33,717 nt of DNA from Synechococcus sp. ATX 2A4 (lineage in GTDB: Bacteria; Cyanobacteriota; Cyanobacteriia; PCC-6307; Cyanobiaceae), in assembly GCF_024346375.1 (NCBI RefSeq), contig NZ_JAGQCV010000019.1:1-33717 (forward strand). The letters run 5' to 3'. Each line of letters begins with the position of its first letter. Within the stretch, counting starts at the first letter, position 1. The position numbers and the translations under genes are program-made. Positions 22,488 to 30,375 of this stretch are shown piece by piece. The notes under the pieces are model-generated. The model saw only the letters and a program-made list of their open reading frames with translations, was not told the origin of the DNA and did no database searches.

Positions 22488-23735
22488 TTACTTCTGTACA
22501 GCGCTTGCTTGCCTTTGCGCCCCGGCCTGGGGTAGCCCGAAGGCGATCAGCACTGCCACGGCCGCCAGCAGCACGATGCTCAACCAGAACGGGCTCTTTT
22601 CGCCGATCAGTTCATAGGCCACCCCCGCCAGGGGCGGTCCGATGAAGCTGCCCAGGCTCTGCAGGCCCTGCAGGCTGCCCAGGGCGGCGCCCTGGCCGCC
22701 GCTGTCGAGCCGCCGCGACACCAGGCTGCGCAGGCTGGGGGTGACCAGACCAGTGCCGGCCGCCAGCACCGCCACCGCGATGAACACCAGCGGCTGGGCG
22801 GTGGCCGGGGTCGCCAGCGGCACCAACACCGTGCCGACGATCACCATGCCCAGCCCCGCCATCGTGAGTCGCCATTCGCCGAAGCGTTTCACCAGCGGCC
22901 CGATCAGGCCCCCCTGCACCAGCGTGGCCACCACGCCCACCACCAGGAAGGCCGCGGCCGAGCGGCCCGGTCCCCAGCTGAACATCTCCTTGAAATAGAG
23001 CACCAGCACAGCGGTGAAGCCGTTGAACGCCAGAAAGAACAGGAAGAAGGCCAGGCACAGCCGCCGCACCTGCGGGTTGCTGAACACCTTGCCCAGCTGG
23101 GTGAGGGGGTTGAGCTCGCGCTTGCGCGGCAGCGCCTGGCGGGCTTCCGGCGGATGGGTTTCCGGCAGGGCGGTGAGCACCAGCACCAGGTTCACCGCTG
23201 CCACCGCCACGGCCACCAGCAGCGGCAGGGTGAGGTTGATCTCCGCCAGCAGGCCTCCGAGGGCAGGGCCGAGCATGAAGCCCACGCCGAAGGCCACGCC
23301 GATCAGGCCGAAGGCCTTGGCCCGCTTTTCCGGTGGGCTGATGTCGGCCAGCACGGCACCGGCGGTGGCGGCCGTGCCACCGCTGACGCCATCGATCAGC
23401 CGCGCCACGAACAGCAGTGGTAGCGGCCAGGCACTGCCTGGCGGCCAGGGCACGGCCAGGGTGAGCGCGAAGCCACCCAGGCCGAGCACCGAGCCGGCCA
23501 CGCAACCGGCGATCACGGGCCGTCGCCCGAAGCGGTCGCTGAGGGCGCCGATCAGCGGCGTGAACAGGAACTGGGCTAGGGCGTAGCTGCCCGCCAGCAG
23601 CCCCAGCGTGCGGCCATCGCTGGTGAAGCTGGCCAGCAGAAAGGGAAGCAGCGGAAACACGATGCTCTCGCCCAGCCTGTCGTTGAGCAGGGTGAGGAAA
23701 ACGCAGAAGCGGGTGGAGGGGCGCGGCCAACCCAT
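22488..23735 (-). CDS. Major facilitator superfamily transporter (TetA-like drug:proton antiporter group)
   Basis: A 415-residue protein with about 12 hydrophobic segments. Motif A is clear as GALSDRFGRRPVIAGCVAGS in the loop after TM2. The region FVARLIDGVSGGTAATAGAV (TM4) and LGPALGGLLAEINLTLPLLV (TM5) are typical of the DHA1 multidrug/tetracycline subgroup. ATG 23735 fits the start of TM1 (STRFCVFLTLLNDRLGESIV); the longer upstream frame overlaps the neighbouring gene's end. The substrate cannot be told from sequence. It follows the flavoprotein gene by 43 bases in the same operon-like series. Confidence 0.9.
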   Translation of the reverse strand: MGWPRPSTRFCVFLTLLNDRLGESIVFPLLPFLLASFTSDGRTLGLLAGSYALAQFLFTPLIGALSDRFGRRPVIAGCVAGSVLGLGGFALTLAVPWPPGSAWPLPLLFVARLIDGVSGGTAATAGAVLADISPPEKRAKAFGLIGVAFGVGFMLGPALGGLLAEINLTLPLLVAVAVAAVNLVLVLTALPETHPPEARQALPRKRELNPLTQLGKVFSNPQVRRLCLAFFLFFLAFNGFTAVLVLYFKEMFSWGPGRSAAAFLVVGVVATLVQGGLIGPLVKRFGEWRLTMAGLGMVIVGTVLVPLATPATAQPLVFIAVAVLAAGTGLVTPSLRSLVSRRLDSGGQGAALGSLQGLQSLGSFIGPPLAGVAYELIGEKSPFWLSIVLLAAVAVLIAFGLPQAGAQRQASAVQK

Positions 23736-23778
23736 GGCATCAACGCGCGGCAATGCCCATACCTTCCCACGGGGGCTC

Positions 23779-26034
23779 TTAGCCACGGCGCCAGGCGTGG
23801 AAGCGTTGCAGCAGCGCCAGGGTGCGTTGGGGGGCATGGGCCCGCTTCCAGGCCCCGGCGGCGGATTTGCTGGCTTCTGAAAAGGTGGGGTAGGCGTGGA
23901 TGGTGGAGAGGATCCGGCCGAGCCCGAGCCGCCAGCGCATCGCCAGCACGAACTCCGCCAGCAGCTCGCCGGCCTGCTCCGCCACGATCGACACCCCCAG
24001 GATCCTGTCGCTGCCGGGCGGGGTGAGCACCTTGACGAAGCCGGTTTCGGCGCTTTCCACGATCGCCCGATCCAGCTCCTGCAGCGGAAAGCGGGTGATC
24101 TCCACCGCCACCCCCTGACGGGCGGCTTCGGCTTCGTTGAGCCCCACCCCGGCCACCTCCGGATCGGTGAAGGTGGTGCGCGGAATCACCCGCCCATCGA
24201 CTTGAAAGCGGCGGAACGGAGCGAACAGGGCATTGACACTGGCGTACCAGGCCTGGTGGGCGGCGGTGTGGGTGAACTGCCAGGGGCCGGCCACATCGCC
24301 GGCGGCGTAGATGTTCGGCAAGAGGGTCTGCAGGGCGGCGTTGGTGTCGATCGTGCGGCCGGTGGGAATGCCCAGCTCCTCCAGGCCGTAGCCGCTCAGC
24401 CGTGCCTGCCGGCCGATGGCGCAAAGCACCTGATCGCAGAGCAGCTCGCTGTGCTCGGGGGCTTCGGCAGCGCCGGTGCTGATCAGCACCACCTTCTGTC
24501 CACCGTCAGTCTGTCCGCCGTCAGCGTCCGGCGGGCAGCCGGGGGCGAGCGGTGCTGCCGTTGACGGCCGCCGCTCGAAGCCCCGCACCGTGCAGCCGGT
24601 GAGCACCCGCACCCCGTCGGCTTCCAGGGCCTGGTGCACCAGCGCGGCGGCGTCGGGGTCTTCGCGGCTGAGCAGCTGCGGGCCCCGCTGCAGCAGGGTG
24701 ACCCGGGCGCCCAGGCGGGCCAGAGCCTGGGACAGTTCACAACCAACTGGACCGCCCCCCATCACCACGAGGCGCGGCGACGCCAGTGGAGAGTCCCGCA
24801 GGGCCTGCCAGAGCGTTTCGCTGGTGAGCAGACCCACCCCATCGGCGCCCGGCAGATCCGGCAGCACCGGGCTGGCGCCGGTGGCCAGCACGATCGCGGG
24901 CGCCGTGAGCCGCTGCTCCTCGCCGCCGTCGCCCCTGCGGATCGCCACGGTCCAGGGGTCGATCAGGCGGCCATGGCCGCGCAGCACCTCCACCCCCAGC
25001 CCTTCGTAGCGTTCGGCGCTGTCATGGGGGGCCACCGCCGCCACCTTGGCGAACACCCGCTCCAGCACCTGCGGCAGCGACACGCTGGGGTTGTGGGGCG
25101 TGAGGCCGTAGCGATCGGCCTGGCGCATGCGCGCCGCCGCCCGGGCCGTGGCGATCAGGGCCTTGCTGGGCACACAGCCGGTGTTGAGGCAGTCGCCGCC
25201 CATGCGGTCGGCTTCGATCAGGGTCACCTTCGCCTTCACGGCGGCGGCGATGTACGCGGTGACCAACCCCGCCGCGCCGGCGCCGATCACGATCAGGTTG
25301 CGATCGAAGCGGGCCGGCCGGGTCCAGGGGCGGTAGAGCGTCCAGCGCTTCCAGGCCTGCAGCGCCAGCCGCGCGATCCAGGGGAAGGCAGCCAGCAGCG
25401 CCAGCGACAGCAGCAGCGGCGGCGTGAGGATCCCCTCGAGGCTGCGCAGCTGCGCCAGCTGGGTGCCGGCATTCACGTAGACGAGGGTGCCGGGCAACAT
25501 GCCGATCTGGCTGGCGAGATAGAAGGAGCGGATGGGGAGCGGGGTGAGTCCCATCACCACGTTCACCAGAAAGAAGGGAACCACGGGCACCAGCCGCAGG
25601 CTGAGCAGATAGAGCACCCCGTCGCGGCGCAGGCCCGCCTCGATCGGCGCCAGCCGCGCGCCGAAGCGCTGTTGCACCGGCTGGCGCAGGAGGGTGCGGG
25701 CCAGCAGGAAGGCGATGGTGGCGCCGGCGCTGGAGGCGAACGACACCAGCAGGGTGCCGAGCCCCAGCCCGAACACCGCGCCTCCGGCCAGCGTCAGCAC
25801 GGCGGCGCCGGGCAGGGAGAGCCCGGTGACCAGCACGTAGGTGAGGGCGTAGGCGACGGCGGCGCTGAGCGGGGCCCGCTGGTGCCAGGCCAGCAGCTCG
25901 CTGCGGGCGTCGCGCAGGGCCTCGACGCTGAGCGCCTGGGGCAGATCCAGGAGGAAGAACAGCGCCACCAGCACCGCCAGCGCCAGCAGCAGCAGCCAGC
26001 GCGACACGCCGCTTGCAGCGGCGTTGGGCGTCAA
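23779..26034 (-). CDS. TVP38/TMEM64-type membrane domain fused to a mercuric reductase-like flavoprotein disulfide reductase
   Basis: A 751-residue fusion. Residues 1-235 are a TVP38/DedA-like membrane domain (GLSLPGAAVLTLAGGAVFGL, RLVPVVPFFLVNVVMGL). Residues 245-751 form a pyridine nucleotide-disulfide oxidoreductase: FAD motif GAGAAG (251-256), redox pair GGDCLNTGCVPSK (C282, C287), a second Rossmann motif VVMGGGPVGCELSQALARLG, YAAGDVAG, and the C-terminal dimerisation HAYPTFSEA. No N-terminal HMA domain and no C-terminal Cys pair as in MerA is present, so mercury reduction is unlikely; the electron acceptor is unknown. The TTG start 26034 overlaps the arsS-like stop as TTGA. Confidence 0.9.
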   Translation of the reverse strand: MTPNAAASGVSRWLLLLALAVLVALFFLLDLPQALSVEALRDARSELLAWHQRAPLSAAVAYALTYVLVTGLSLPGAAVLTLAGGAVFGLGLGTLLVSFASSAGATIAFLLARTLLRQPVQQRFGARLAPIEAGLRRDGVLYLLSLRLVPVVPFFLVNVVMGLTPLPIRSFYLASQIGMLPGTLVYVNAGTQLAQLRSLEGILTPPLLLSLALLAAFPWIARLALQAWKRWTLYRPWTRPARFDRNLIVIGAGAAGLVTAYIAAAVKAKVTLIEADRMGGDCLNTGCVPSKALIATARAAARMRQADRYGLTPHNPSVSLPQVLERVFAKVAAVAPHDSAERYEGLGVEVLRGHGRLIDPWTVAIRRGDGGEEQRLTAPAIVLATGASPVLPDLPGADGVGLLTSETLWQALRDSPLASPRLVVMGGGPVGCELSQALARLGARVTLLQRGPQLLSREDPDAAALVHQALEADGVRVLTGCTVRGFERRPSTAAPLAPGCPPDADGGQTDGGQKVVLISTGAAEAPEHSELLCDQVLCAIGRQARLSGYGLEELGIPTGRTIDTNAALQTLLPNIYAAGDVAGPWQFTHTAAHQAWYASVNALFAPFRRFQVDGRVIPRTTFTDPEVAGVGLNEAEAARQGVAVEITRFPLQELDRAIVESAETGFVKVLTPPGSDRILGVSIVAEQAGELLAEFVLAMRWRLGLGRILSTIHAYPTFSEASKSAAGAWKRAHAPQRTLALLQRFHAWRRG

Positions 26035-27029
26035 GCCGCCAGCGCCCCGCCGCAGCTGGAGCCGCTGCCGGCGGTGCAGCCGAAGCAGTGGTCGGCCACC
26101 TGGATCGGATCGCCGCTGGGGTCGCGCCGCAGCAGATCGCGCAGGTGGGGGCGGTTGTCAGGCCCCGCCGCGGCGGCCGGATCGCCCGCCATCACCAGGC
26201 CCAGCTGCTGGTTGAAATCACAGTCGTAGAGGTAGCCCTGCCAGTCGACGCTGATCAATTGCCGGCACATCACCTGCTCCAGGTTGGCGTCGCTGTGGCT
26301 GCGGCGCAGCAGCTCCAGGTAGTCATCCAGTAGTCCCTGGGCGCCCAGCACCGCCGCGAAGCGCTTCACCGGCATGTTCGCCAGGGCATAGAGCCGGTTG
26401 AACACCACGCCGTGATCGGCCGCCAGCACGCGCCGGAAGTCGGCCTCCAGCGGCCCCTGCTCCGGCGGCAGCACCGGCCCCTGGGGGTTGAACACCAGGT
26501 TCAGCTCCAGGCCCGTGCCCGGTTGGCCGTAGCCGAGCGCGTTGAGCTGACGCAGGCCGTCGATGCTGCGTTGGAACACACCGGAGCCCCGCTGGCGCTC
26601 CACGTTGTCCTGCAGGTAGCAAGGCAGCGAGGCCACCACCGTGACCCCCTGCGCGGCCAGAAAGTCGGCCAGATCCTCCTGGCCCGGCTCCTGCAGGATC
26701 GTGAGGTTGCAGCGGTCGATCACCTCCACGCCCAGGGCGCGGACCCGACGCACCAGGTCCCGGAACTGGGGATGCAGCTCCGGCGCCCCACCGGTGAGAT
26801 CGAGGCAACGCAGAGCGCGGGCCGTCAGCACCGGCGGGATCAGCGCCAGGGTGTCTGCCGTCATGCTTTCGGTGCGGGTGGGGCCTGCGTTCACGTGGCA
26901 GTGCACGCAGGCCTGGTTGCAGCGGTAGGTGAGGTTCACCTGGAGGGTGTCGAGCCCCTGGCGCTGCAGCGCGGGGAAGGGGGTGGGGGCCATGGCGGGC
27001 CGGCAGGGGCTGGGGGGCTGGGCGGACAT
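26031..27029 (-). CDS. arsS: Radical SAM protein of the ArsS (arsenosugar biosynthesis) family
   Basis: 332 residues from ATG 27029. The radical SAM cluster motif is C37-x3-C41-x2-C44 in YRCNQACVHCHVN, followed by DLTGGAPELHPQFRDLVRRV. The C-terminal DUF3641-type region has YLYDCDFNQQLGL and a Cys cluster HCFGCTAGSGSSCGG, where some homologues have selenocysteine. ArsS attaches an adenosyl-derived group to dimethylarsenic in oxo-arsenosugar formation; ArsM is not adjacent here, so this function is by homology only. The gene overlaps the flavoprotein gene by 4 bases and follows the anti-sigma gene by 13. Confidence 0.9.
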   Translation of the reverse strand: MSAQPPSPCRPAMAPTPFPALQRQGLDTLQVNLTYRCNQACVHCHVNAGPTRTESMTADTLALIPPVLTARALRCLDLTGGAPELHPQFRDLVRRVRALGVEVIDRCNLTILQEPGQEDLADFLAAQGVTVVASLPCYLQDNVERQRGSGVFQRSIDGLRQLNALGYGQPGTGLELNLVFNPQGPVLPPEQGPLEADFRRVLAADHGVVFNRLYALANMPVKRFAAVLGAQGLLDDYLELLRRSHSDANLEQVMCRQLISVDWQGYLYDCDFNQQLGLVMAGDPAAAAGPDNRPHLRDLLRRDPSGDPIQVADHCFGCTAGSGSSCGGALAA

Positions 27030-27042
27030 CTCTCGGGTGGGG

Positions 27043-27765
27043 TCAGATGGTGTCGCCGAGGACCTGGCGGCCTGCGGGTCTGGCGCCGTAGCCGCCGAGC
27101 GGCTCAACGCTGACCGACACGCTGCTGGCCTGGCTGGTGGGGGAGGTGGGAATCGGCATCGCCACATGGCCCTTGGCGTCGGGCACGAAGGGCACACAGC
27201 CCACCAGGCGGCCGTTCACCTTTGCCCAGAGCCGATAGGTGTGCTCGGGCGGCGGTGGTGGCAGCCCCTCCACCAGCAGCATGTTGTGGCTGGGGTTGCC
27301 GGTGACGATCACCGCGCCGCTGGTGGCTGACGCGCCCGCCATGGCCCGCAGCGGCATCTGCCGGCTGACCGCGCTGAGCGGCGCGCCACTGGTGGCCAGT
27401 TGCTGCTGCAGCTGGGCCAGTTGGGTCTGGGTGCGGTGCAGCTGCACGCCCACCGCCAGCAGACCGAGGCCCAGGGCGGCGGCGAGCAGGCCGGGCAGGC
27501 GCGGCGTTGCCGGGCGCGCCAGCAGCCGCTGCCGCAGGGCCGACGGCGGCGCGCTGGTGACGGGCAGGGCCAGGGGCAGCAGCTCCAAGGTGGTGCTGAA
27601 TTGATCGAGCCGCTGGCGCAGGGCGGGCTGCTGGCGCAGCAGCTCGGCCAGCTGGCTGCGCTCCGTTTCGTCGAGGTCGCCGAGCGCGTGGCCGGCCAGC
27701 AGGACATCCACGTCGAACGGTTGGTCGGCGCCGTAGCGCTGGTTGAGGGGGTGGTCGCTGCTCAT
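27043..27765 (-). CDS. Anti-sigma factor, RskA family
   Basis: A 240-residue protein with one membrane segment (LPGLLAAALGLGLLAVGVQL). The cytoplasmic N-terminal part (VDVLLAGHALGDLDETERSQ) is the anti-sigma domain without a zinc HxxxCxxC motif. After a coiled stretch (TQTQLAQLQQQLA) comes the extracytoplasmic RskA C-terminal domain with LLVEGLPPPPPEHTYRLWAK and VSVEPLGGYGARP. It overlaps the ECF sigma gene by 4 bases (ATGA), a standard sigma/anti-sigma pairing. Confidence 0.92.
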   Translation of the reverse strand: MSSDHPLNQRYGADQPFDVDVLLAGHALGDLDETERSQLAELLRQQPALRQRLDQFSTTLELLPLALPVTSAPPSALRQRLLARPATPRLPGLLAAALGLGLLAVGVQLHRTQTQLAQLQQQLATSGAPLSAVSRQMPLRAMAGASATSGAVIVTGNPSHNMLLVEGLPPPPPEHTYRLWAKVNGRLVGCVPFVPDAKGHVAMPIPTSPTSQASSVSVSVEPLGGYGARPAGRQVLGDTI

Positions 27766-28358
27766 GGCTGGGGGTGGAAATCGTTTAGCAGCGTCCGCAG
27801 GCGAATCAGTCCCTGCCGGGCGCGGGTTTTCACGGTGCCGAGCGGCAACTGCAGCCGCTCGGCGATGGCCGACTGGCTCAGTCCTTCGTAGTAGGCCATC
27901 TCCAGCACCTGCCGCTGGTTAGCGGGAATCTCCGCCAGGGCGGAGCGCACCCGCAGGGCCAGGTCGTCGGCCTCGGCGCATTCCTGCGGGTTGCGCACGG
28001 CGGCCGGAAACAGTTGGGACGACCAGCGTTGCACCAGTTGCCAGCGGTTCTGGCGCTGCTGCAGACGGTTGAACGCCATCGAGCGGGTCATCAGCAGCAG
28101 GTAGGCCAGCACCGGACCCCGCTTCGGGTCGTAGCGGCCCTGCTGCCAATAGCGCACGAAGACGTCGTGGCAGAGGTCTTCGGCTTCCTGCGGGGAGCGG
28201 CAGAGGCGCAGCGCCAGCCGGTAGACCGGCGCGCCGCAGCTGTCGTAAAGGGCAGCCAGATCCTGGTGCTGCTCACTGCCGGTCGGCAGGGGCGGCGTGG
28301 TGGCGGCCTCCGGTTCGGAGCGGCTCACGGGCACGGCGAGGGCGGATCGGAACGGCAT
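27762..28358 (-). CDS. ECF sigma factor
   Basis: A 198-residue sigma-70 ECF protein from ATG 28358. Region 2 contains LAALYDSCGAPVYRLALRLC, EAEDLCHDVFVRYWQQ and YLLLMTRSMAFNRLQQRQNR. Region 4 contains EIPANQRQVLEMAYYEGLSQ and SAIAERLQLPLGTVKTRARQ. It resembles the SigK/ECF19-like group paired with RskA anti-sigma factors. Its 5' end overlaps the upstream EamA gene's 3' end by 34 bases, and the operon-like order EamA, sigma, anti-sigma, arsS, flavoprotein, MFS suggests these may be co-regulated. Confidence 0.94.
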   Translation of the reverse strand: MPFRSALAVPVSRSEPEAATTPPLPTGSEQHQDLAALYDSCGAPVYRLALRLCRSPQEAEDLCHDVFVRYWQQGRYDPKRGPVLAYLLLMTRSMAFNRLQQRQNRWQLVQRWSSQLFPAAVRNPQECAEADDLALRVRSALAEIPANQRQVLEMAYYEGLSQSAIAERLQLPLGTVKTRARQGLIRLRTLLNDFHPQP

Positions 28359-29368
28359 GGTGGGAATACCGCCGACGTTCCAGATTGGATGGGACGGGCC
28401 CAGTGGCTCCAACTGGCGCCGGTCATCAACAGCAGCAGGCCAGCGCCGCCGGCCCAGCCGATCGGTTCCCCCAGCAGCAGCGCAGCGCTCACGGCCGCCA
28501 CTGGAATCGACAGCGATCCCCACAGCGACACGGTGGCCACATCGCAGTGCCGGTAGGCCCGCCGCAGGCTCAGTTCACTGCCGAGCGAGAGGCACAGGGC
28601 ATAGATCAGGATCACCCCCACCACCCACCACAGCTGCAGCAGCTGGAAGTGCTGCGGGCCGAACAGCACCAGGGCCAGTAGACCGAACACCAGCGCCATG
28701 GCGATCGAGGGCACCCCCACGGTCACCGCCAGGGGCCAGCCGCGGCTGGCGATGCGGCGGCCGCTCACCGCCGCACCGCTGTAGGCCGCCACCCCCAGCA
28801 GCGCCCAGCCCACCCCCGCCAGTTGATCCATGCGGGTGTCCAGCGGGGCCATTCCCAGCTGGGCGATCACCAGGCCGGCGGCGATCAGGGTGAGGCTGAC
28901 CCAGAAGCCACGCGGCAGGCGTTCCCGCAGCAGCGCCCAGGCCAGCAGCGCCGAGGCGGGCAGCACCAGGGCGAACAGGAGCGTTTGGCTGATCACCGAG
29001 AGCGACTGCAGCGCCATGTAATAAGCGATCGGGGCGATGAACAGCCCCAGCGCCGCGTCAAGGCCGAGCAGGCGCCGGTCGGCCGGCCGCAGCTGCGCCA
29101 ACGCCCGGCCCAGCGTGGCCCGTCCCGGCAGCAGCGCCGCCAGCCCCACCACCAGTTCCGCCATTAAGAACACGTTGCAGAAGCTGATCGGGTTTTCGCC
29201 ATCCACCAGGTTGTTGGCGCCGTGGATCTGCAGGGTCTTCAGCACGGTGGCGTCGACCCCCCTCAGCAGCACGTAGAGCGCTAGGGGCAACACCCAGCGG
29301 CGTTCGCCTGGGGGGGCCAGCAAACCGCCGCTGCCTACCACCGGTATCCCTTCCGTCTCCGTTGGCAT
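28325..29368 (-). CDS. EamA/DMT family transporter
   Basis: A 347-residue protein with about ten hydrophobic segments and two EamA-like halves. The first half includes LGLFIAPIAYYMALQSLSVI and LLFALVLPASALLAWALLRE; the second includes AMALVFGLLALVLFG, SLWGSLSIPVAAVSAALLLG and EPIGWAGGAGLLLLMTGA. ATG 29368 is chosen because GGAAGGA lies directly upstream; ATG 29383 would overlap the divergent DM13 start. The substrate is unknown. It heads the long leftward gene series, and its 3' end runs 34 bases into the ECF sigma gene. Confidence 0.85.
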   Translation of the reverse strand: MPTETEGIPVVGSGGLLAPPGERRWVLPLALYVLLRGVDATVLKTLQIHGANNLVDGENPISFCNVFLMAELVVGLAALLPGRATLGRALAQLRPADRRLLGLDAALGLFIAPIAYYMALQSLSVISQTLLFALVLPASALLAWALLRERLPRGFWVSLTLIAAGLVIAQLGMAPLDTRMDQLAGVGWALLGVAAYSGAAVSGRRIASRGWPLAVTVGVPSIAMALVFGLLALVLFGPQHFQLLQLWWVVGVILIYALCLSLGSELSLRRAYRHCDVATVSLWGSLSIPVAAVSAALLLGEPIGWAGGAGLLLLMTGASWSHWARPIQSGTSAVFPPCRSDPPSPCP

Positions 29369-29381
29369 TGATCCTTCCGAC

Positions 29382-29831
29382 ATGGCGTTCCTTCCTTCCA
29401 CCGTCAGCCGCGCCGCCGCGGTGCTTGCCCTCAGCGGCACCAGCATGCTGGCGGCCCAGGCCATGGAGCTCAAGCAGCACCAAGGCACCTTCATCAGGGC
29501 CGAAAAAGCGGTGAGCGGCGGCTTTGTGATCAAGCAGCAGGGCGGCAAGCGCCTGCTGATGCTCAGCTCCAATTTCAAGACCAGCGACACGGCGCCCGAT
29601 CTCAAGGTGGCCTTCAGCGCTTCGGCCACCCCCCTGGCCGGCAGCAAGCCCCCCGCCTACCCGCTCAAGCCCGGCAGCTACACCGTGCTGGCGCCACTCA
29701 AGGCCAGCAAGGGCGGCCAGACCTACGTGATCCCCGCCTCGATCGATCTGAGCAAGCAGAAGTCGGTGCTGATCTGGTGCCGCCAGTTCAACGCCACCAT
29801 GGCCTGGGCACCGATCCAGCCCGCGAAATAG
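29382..29831 (+). CDS. Secreted DM13-domain protein
   Basis: 149 residues with a signal peptide (STVSRAAAVLALSGTSMLAA, cleavage probably after AQA). The mature part is a DM13 domain: HQGTFIRAEKAVSGGFVIKQ, LLMLSSNFKTSDTAPDLKV, PLKPGSYTVLAPLKASKGG and SVLIWCRQFNATMAWAPI with the characteristic single Cys near the end. DM13 domains are proposed to take part in extracytoplasmic redox or electron transfer. It starts 13 bases from the divergent EamA gene and precedes moaC by 15 bases, so it could be transcribed with moaC and moeA. Confidence 0.85.
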   Translation: MAFLPSTVSRAAAVLALSGTSMLAAQAMELKQHQGTFIRAEKAVSGGFVIKQQGGKRLLMLSSNFKTSDTAPDLKVAFSASATPLAGSKPPAYPLKPGSYTVLAPLKASKGGQTYVIPASIDLSKQKSVLIWCRQFNATMAWAPIQPAK

Positions 29832-29846
29832 GCGCCCCTAGGCGCC

Positions 29847-30362
29847 ATGATCGACGCCATGGATGCTGCTCCAAGCCAGCTCAGCCACCTCAACGCCAGC
29901 GGTGAGGTGCACATGGTGGAGGTGGGCGACCGACCCGCCAGCGATCGCCGCGCCGTGGCCGAGGGCTTCATCACCATGGCCCCGGCGGTGCTGGCGCTGG
30001 TGCTCGAAGGCCGCGCCGCCAAGGGGGATGTGCTGGCGGTGGCGCGGGTGGCGGCGATCCAGGGCGCCAAGCGCACCTGGGAGCTGATCCCCCTCTGCCA
30101 CCCGATCGCGCTCACGGGCCTGGAGGTGCGCATCGAGCCCAGCGCCGATGGCTGCGGCCTGCGCCTGGAAGCCGCCGCCCGCACCACCGGCCCCACCGGC
30201 GTGGAGATGGAGGCGCTCACCGCCGTGCAGGTGGGCCTGCTCACCCTCTACGACATGGTCAAATCCGCCGATCCGGCCATGACCATCGGCCCGGTGCGGC
30301 TGCTGAGCAAGACGGGGGGACGCCACGGCAGCTGGTCCCATCCCGGCGCCGTGCCCTCCTGA
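29847..30362 (+). CDS. moaC: Cyclic pyranopterin monophosphate synthase MoaC
   Basis: A 171-residue MoaC, converting the MoaA product to cyclic pyranopterin monophosphate in molybdenum cofactor synthesis. Family motifs are [37 protein letters not shown] and [20 protein letters not shown] followed by VKSAD, containing the catalytic Lys. ATG 29847 gives a slightly long N terminus; ATG 29859 is equally possible. moeA follows after 13 bases. moaA is not in the window. Confidence 0.96.
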   Translation: MIDAMDAAPSQLSHLNASGEVHMVEVGDRPASDRRAVAEGFITMAPAVLALVLEGRAAKGDVLAVARVAAIQGAKRTWELIPLCHPIALTGLEVRIEPSADGCGLRLEAAARTTGPTGVEMEALTAVQVGLLTLYDMVKSADPAMTIGPVRLLSKTGGRHGSWSHPGAVPS

Positions 30363-30375
30363 GCCGTCACCCCCG

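Noticed and set aside
23779-26034. Annotation of the flavoprotein as mercuric reductase (merA)
   Set aside because: It lacks the HMA domain and C-terminal Cys pair; the CxxxxC site is common to the whole disulfide reductase family.
24634-26229. 531-residue plus-strand frame opposite the flavoprotein gene
   Set aside because: It is an antisense shadow rich in Gln, His and Arg.
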